A stretch of DNA of 25,853 nt from DATKYV01 sp035528275 (GTDB taxonomy: Bacteria > Acidobacteriota > Terriglobia > UBA7540), in the NCBI GenBank assembly GCA_035528275.1, contig DATKYV010000379.1:1-25853 (forward strand), read 5' to 3'. The notes beneath the pieces are model-generated. The model saw only the letters and a program-made list of their open reading frames with translations. It was not told the origin of the DNA and did no database searches. The position numbers and the translations under genes are program-made. Shown piece by piece: positions 24,535 to 25,853 of this stretch (position 1 is the stretch's first letter; each line of letters starts with the position of its first letter).

Positions 24535-24569
24535 TTGTCCGTGGTCCGTTGTCCGTGGTCAGTAGTCAG
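24535..24569. repeat. Five-copy heptanucleotide tandem repeat upstream of lolD
   Basis: Consecutive units TTGTCCG, TGGTCCG, TTGTCCG, TGGTCAG and TAGTCAG (plus-strand reading) fill the gap between the permease stop and the lolD start, ending six bases from the ATG. From memory, short GTCCGTG/GTCAGTA heptamer arrays occur between genes in Acidobacteria and some other soil bacteria. Copy-number change here would alter the spacing and leader of lolD. Confidence 0.75.
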
Positions 24570-24582
24570 TTGCACCATCCCC

Positions 24583-25812
24583 TCATTCATATCTCAGAAT
24601 CTCCACCGGATTCAGTCGCGCCGCGGAAAGCGACGGGTAGAGCGTGGAAAGAAAGCTGATGGTCAGCGCCGCCAGGGCGATCCACAGCCCGTCGAGCGAA
24701 TGGGGATGAAACGGCACGGACGCCAGTGCGTAGACGTCGGGCGAAAGCGGAATCAGATGGTAGCGATCCCCGGCCCACGACAGCGCGTAGCCCGTCAGCA
24801 GTCCCAGCGCCGTGCCCAGCGCCCCGATCAACAGCCCATGCAGCGTGAAGATGGCCCATACCTGCCGCTGCTTCGCTCCCATCGACATCAGCACGGCGAT
24901 GTCGCGGTTCTTTTCCATCACCATCATCACCAGGGTGATGAAGATATTGAGCGCCGCCACCAGAACGATCAAACCGATGGTCAGGATGGTCACCAGGCGT
25001 TCAAGCCGTAAGGCGTTGAAAAGAGACCGATTCTGCTCCATCCAGGTGGTGGTATCGAAGCCTTTGCCGGCCGCCTGTCGAACCGCCTCGGCTACTTCCT
25101 GGGCGCGGTAAATACCATCCAGCTTGAATTGAATTACCGAGACCTCGTCCCCCAGGCTGAACAATCGCTGCGCGGCGGGCAGGTTGGTGATGGCCCACGA
25201 AGCGTCGAAATCATAGAAACCCGAGTCGAAAACCCCAACCACGCGGAAGTGCCGGAACTTGGGGACCACCTGGAGCGGCGTCAGATAACCCTGCGGGCTG
25301 GTCACCAGAATCTCTTCGCCCACGAAGACCCCCAGCGATTTCGCCAGCTCCTTGCCGATGATGATCGGGTCGGCGTCGGGAAAGGATTGGGAGAGTCCAT
25401 CAATCGAGCCCTCGCGCAGCCGCTCGAGCAGCTTTCCCACTCTCACTTCCTGCTCCGCGTTCACGCCCTTCAGCACCACGCCCTGCGAGCGCGAGTGGCT
25501 GGAAACCAGCACCTGCTCGTAGAGCGCCGGGGCGGTTGCCACGACGTGCGGCAGCCTCCCCAGTCGTTCGCTCAGCGCTTCGTAGTCGCGAATGCCGTCG
25601 TTCTCAGCCCGCAGCAGCGTGACATCCGCCGAGACGCCGAGCAGGCGGTCCTCCAACTCCTCGCGGAAGCCGTTGTTGATGGCCAGAGCCACCACCAGCG
25701 CCGCCACCCCCGCCGTCACCCCGAGCACCGAGATCAGCGTGATGACCGAAATCGCCGCCTGCCGCCGCTTGGCTCTCAGATATCGCAGGGCAACGAAGAA
25801 TTCGAAGCGCAT
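24583..25812 (-). CDS. lolC: LolC/LolE-type lipoprotein-releasing permease
   Basis: A 409-residue inner-membrane protein of the MacB/FtsX permease family, normal length. It opens F-V-A-L-R-Y-L-R-A-K-R-R-Q-A, then helix 1 (about 20-46, I-S-V-L-G-V-T-A-G-V-A-A-L-V-V-A-L). A large periplasmic domain follows (about 47-265). The C-terminal FtsX core has three more helices (about 270-300 L-I-V-L-V-A-A-L-N-I-F-I-T-L, 315-345, 365-390) with V-L-M-S-M-G-A-K preceding helix 3. It ends P-V-E-I-L-R-Y-E, typical for the family. Only one permease gene is visible, so the transporter may be a homodimer. ATG 25812 lacks a ribosome site; a stop codon five bases upstream may belong to a preceding gene and provide translational coupling. 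With lolD it sorts lipoproteins. Confidence 0.93.
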   Translation of the reverse strand: MRFEFFVALRYLRAKRRQAAISVITLISVLGVTAGVAALVVALAINNGFREELEDRLLGVSADVTLLRAENDGIRDYEALSERLGRLPHVVATAPALYEQVLVSSHSRSQGVVLKGVNAEQEVRVGKLLERLREGSIDGLSQSFPDADPIIIGKELAKSLGVFVGEEILVTSPQGYLTPLQVVPKFRHFRVVGVFDSGFYDFDASWAITNLPAAQRLFSLGDEVSVIQFKLDGIYRAQEVAEAVRQAAGKGFDTTTWMEQNRSLFNALRLERLVTILTIGLIVLVAALNIFITLVMMVMEKNRDIAVLMSMGAKQRQVWAIFTLHGLLIGALGTALGLLTGYALSWAGDRYHLIPLSPDVYALASVPFHPHSLDGLWIALAALTISFLSTLYPSLSAARLNPVEILRYE

Positions 25813-25817
25813 CGCGG

Positions 25818-25853
25818 CTAGAGCTTATCACGAAGCCCGCGCAATCCATGAAG
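25818..25853 (-). CDS. Possible C-terminal end of an upstream gene
   Basis: Eleven codons (L-H-G-L-R-G-L-R-D-K-L) and a TAG stop end five bases before the lolC start. That spacing and the lack of a lolC ribosome site suggest a translationally coupled upstream gene, but too little is present to identify it. Confidence 0.25.
   Translation of the reverse strand, partial: LHGLRGLRDKL

Noticed and set aside
24535..24569. CRISPR array
   Set aside because: The units are seven bases, directly abutting with no spacers, and no cas gene is present.

Overview
The window looks like a chromosomal segment of an Acidobacteria-type Gram-negative bacterium. GC content and codon use are high-GC throughout. 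It carries an Oar-like TonB-dependent receptor sequence, many TPR proteins, Tat-exported Gfo/Idh/MocA and class V aminotransferase proteins, a GTAGCGGCGG-type intergenic inverted repeat, and a lol-clpC-bamA-ompH envelope cluster. The phylum is inferred from gene content and protein style; no rRNA or tRNA gene is visible.

Positions 1-6082 are a damaged accessory region. A LacI-family repressor (minus) with its own promoter and overlapping operator is followed by a headless C-terminal fragment of an RND/HlyD-type periplasmic adaptor. A TPR gene (minus) has lost its 5' end at about 2372. It abuts a plus-strand Oar-like TonB receptor that lacks both ends and carries two opposite single-base frameshifts (about 3061 and 4473-4477). 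Near 5156 that receptor runs in frame into a second TPR protein without its own N-terminus. This may be real genomic decay or assembly error.

Positions 6079-10579 hold an ApbE flavin transferase, a Tat-signal Gfo/Idh/MocA oxidoreductase (both minus), and a divergent secreted S41/PDZ protease (plus). Positions 10580-11501 have no convincing intact gene. They contain an AT-rich patch, palindromes, a possible promoter and a 3'-truncated secreted-protein gene.

Positions 11502-13836 form a likely three-gene minus-strand operon: hotdog acyl-CoA thioesterase, then a Rid-family protein, then a Tat-signal class V aminotransferase. The divergent small TPR gene (14104-14421) appears to share a palindromic -35 box with it. 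A REP-like inverted repeat separates this from a RhaT-like sugar transporter and a CDF metal exporter with three tandem cytoplasmic domains.

Positions 17426-25812 (minus) are the best-ordered part. A LolC/E permease, LolD ATPase, ClpC chaperone, BamA and OmpH/Skp lie head to tail. Lipoprotein release, outer-membrane protein chaperoning and barrel insertion are thus grouped with a protein-quality-control ATPase. No wholly new system is evident. The most unusual items are the mosaic at 2.3-5.2 kb, the shared-box divergent promoter, the Rid protein lacking the deaminase arginine, the triple-domain CDF, and clpC inside the envelope cluster.
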